Made by a program: the position numbers and the translations under genes. 6,122 nucleotides of DNA from Lachnospiraceae bacterium UBA2868 (GTDB lineage Bacteria > Bacillota_A > Clostridia > Lachnospirales > Lachnospiraceae), in assembly GCA_002350465.1 (NCBI GenBank), contig DEEW01000197.1, positions 3,146 to 9,267 on the forward strand. Direction: 5' to 3'. Each line of letters begins with the position of its first letter. The first letter of the stretch is position 1. This document shows positions 5,669 to 6,122 of the stretch, piece after piece. Below the pieces are notes generated by a model. The model was given only the letters and a program-made list of their open reading frames with translations, was not told the origin of the DNA and did no database searches.

Positions 5669-6122
5669 CTATCTTAGTGTCAAATCCTTTTTGATCCCGT
5701 CAAGATACGGAACGAATATACCTTCGTGGGATTTCAGATCAAATCCCTCTTCAAGTTCTTCCTGACGAAAACTCTTTCTTCCTCCGGAGTTCATTCTGTC
5801 CCAGAACTCCTTCAGCTTTGCAAATCTCACATAACAGAATCTTTCTATATGCGAATAATAAATAATAATAAAACTTATACCGCCCTGCTTTTCGAATTCT
5901 TCCATAAAATTCATCTGATGCTCATGAATGTTGGCAAGAGAAAAAGTATCCACGGCACATTCTTTTGCATCAAAACAAACGGGTATTCCCTGCACGGCGC
6001 CTATATAGTCAACGGTACTCTTCTGATCAAAATAAGCCAGTGTGATCTGTGTATGATCACTGTTCATCCTGATCGGCGTTATAGGAGTCGGGATCTTCTG
6101 CACAAGGCACAGTCCGTGTTCT
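5669..6122 (-). CDS. recU: Holliday junction resolvase RecU (5' end off window)
   Basis: Partial gene: the frame is open to the right edge and ends at TAG 5671-5669. A GTG at 6103-6101 could be taken for a start, but the codons before it read EHGLCL, continuing the RecU pattern (B. subtilis has a similar EHG-hydrophobic stretch before KKPTPI). That GTG is therefore an internal Val and the true start lies outside. RecU is a dimeric, Mg-dependent nuclease that cleaves Holliday junctions in recombination and chromosome segregation. Numbering the Val as 1, the visible motifs are KIPTPITPI (3-11), the nuclease core STVDY (29-33) with D32, then FDAKE (44-48) with D45 and K47, IHEHQ (59-63), GGISFII (74-80) and FWDRMNSGGRKS (100-111). 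The core is PD-(D/E)xK-like; Bacillus has Glu where D45 stands. RecU often neighbours a penicillin-binding protein gene in Firmicutes; here it precedes a his operon on the same strand, and no terminator separates them. Confidence 0.93.
   Translation of the reverse strand, partial: EHGLCLVQKIPTPITPIRMNSDHTQITLAYFDQKSTVDYIGAVQGIPVCFDAKECAVDTFSLANIHEHQMNFMEEFEKQGGISFIIIYYSHIERFCYVRFAKLKEFWDRMNSGGRKSFRQEELEEGFDLKSHEGIFVPYLDGIKKDLTLR
5678..5683 (-). promoter_or_regulatory. -35 box of the his operon promoter (inside recU 3' end)
   Basis: On the minus strand this reads TTGACA, the exact housekeeping sigma consensus. It coincides with the Leu-Thr codons near the end of recU (GAT TTG ACA CTA AGA TAG), so the promoter overlaps coding sequence. 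It is paired with a perfect -10 box 18 bp downstream. Confidence 0.85.

Noticed and set aside
6101..6103. GTG as the start codon of the recU gene
   Set aside because: The frame stays open upstream to the window edge and the upstream codons (EHGLCL) continue the RecU pattern, so the GTG is an internal valine and the gene is cut by the edge.
1..6122. Mobile elements, CRISPR arrays, tRNA or rRNA genes
   Set aside because: No transposase or integrase, direct repeat array, cloverleaf or rRNA-like sequence was seen; nearly every base is accounted for by coding sequence on one strand.

Overview
The window reads as a chromosomal segment of a Firmicute, most likely a Lachnospiraceae or close Clostridia relative. 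The reasons are a RecU-type Holliday junction resolvase (a Firmicutes/Mollicutes family), a short-form HisG that needs HisZ, strong AGGAGG-type ribosome binding sites, and a HisIE protein with an extra N-terminal barrel domain that I recall from Lachnospiraceae. No mobile element, CRISPR array, tRNA or rRNA is visible.

All genes lie on the minus strand, so transcription runs from high to low coordinates. From right to left: (1) the 3' part of recU (5669-6122), whose 5' end is off the window; (2) a 74-bp intergenic stretch with a near-perfect housekeeping promoter (TTGACA, 18 bp, TATAAT), whose -35 box lies in the last codons of recU; (3) a compact histidine biosynthesis cluster: hisZ-hisG fused in one reading frame (3963-5594), hisD (2665-3966), hisB (2058-2663) and a three-domain HisA/F-like + HisI + HisE protein (796-2058); (4) after a 6-bp gap, the first 263 codons of a B12-binding-domain/radical SAM protein of the TIGR03960 type (1-789), cut by the left edge just before its expected iron-sulfur cysteines.

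The four his genes cover the first three steps of histidine synthesis (HisG/HisZ: PRPP + ATP; HisE: pyrophosphohydrolase; HisI: cyclohydrolase), the IGP dehydratase step (HisB) and the final two oxidations (HisD). hisA, hisH, hisF, hisC and the histidinol-phosphate phosphatase are absent and must be encoded elsewhere. Gene junctions are very tight (4-bp overlap, 1-bp gap, 1-bp overlap, 6-bp gap), so one mRNA with translational coupling is likely, reaching into the radical SAM gene.

The unusual points are two fusions: regulatory and catalytic subunits of ATP phosphoribosyltransferase in one chain, and an apparently degenerate HisA/HisF-type barrel in front of HisIE that has lost the first catalytic Asp. 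The rest is well-known metabolism, and I see no evidence of an undescribed defence or mobile system.
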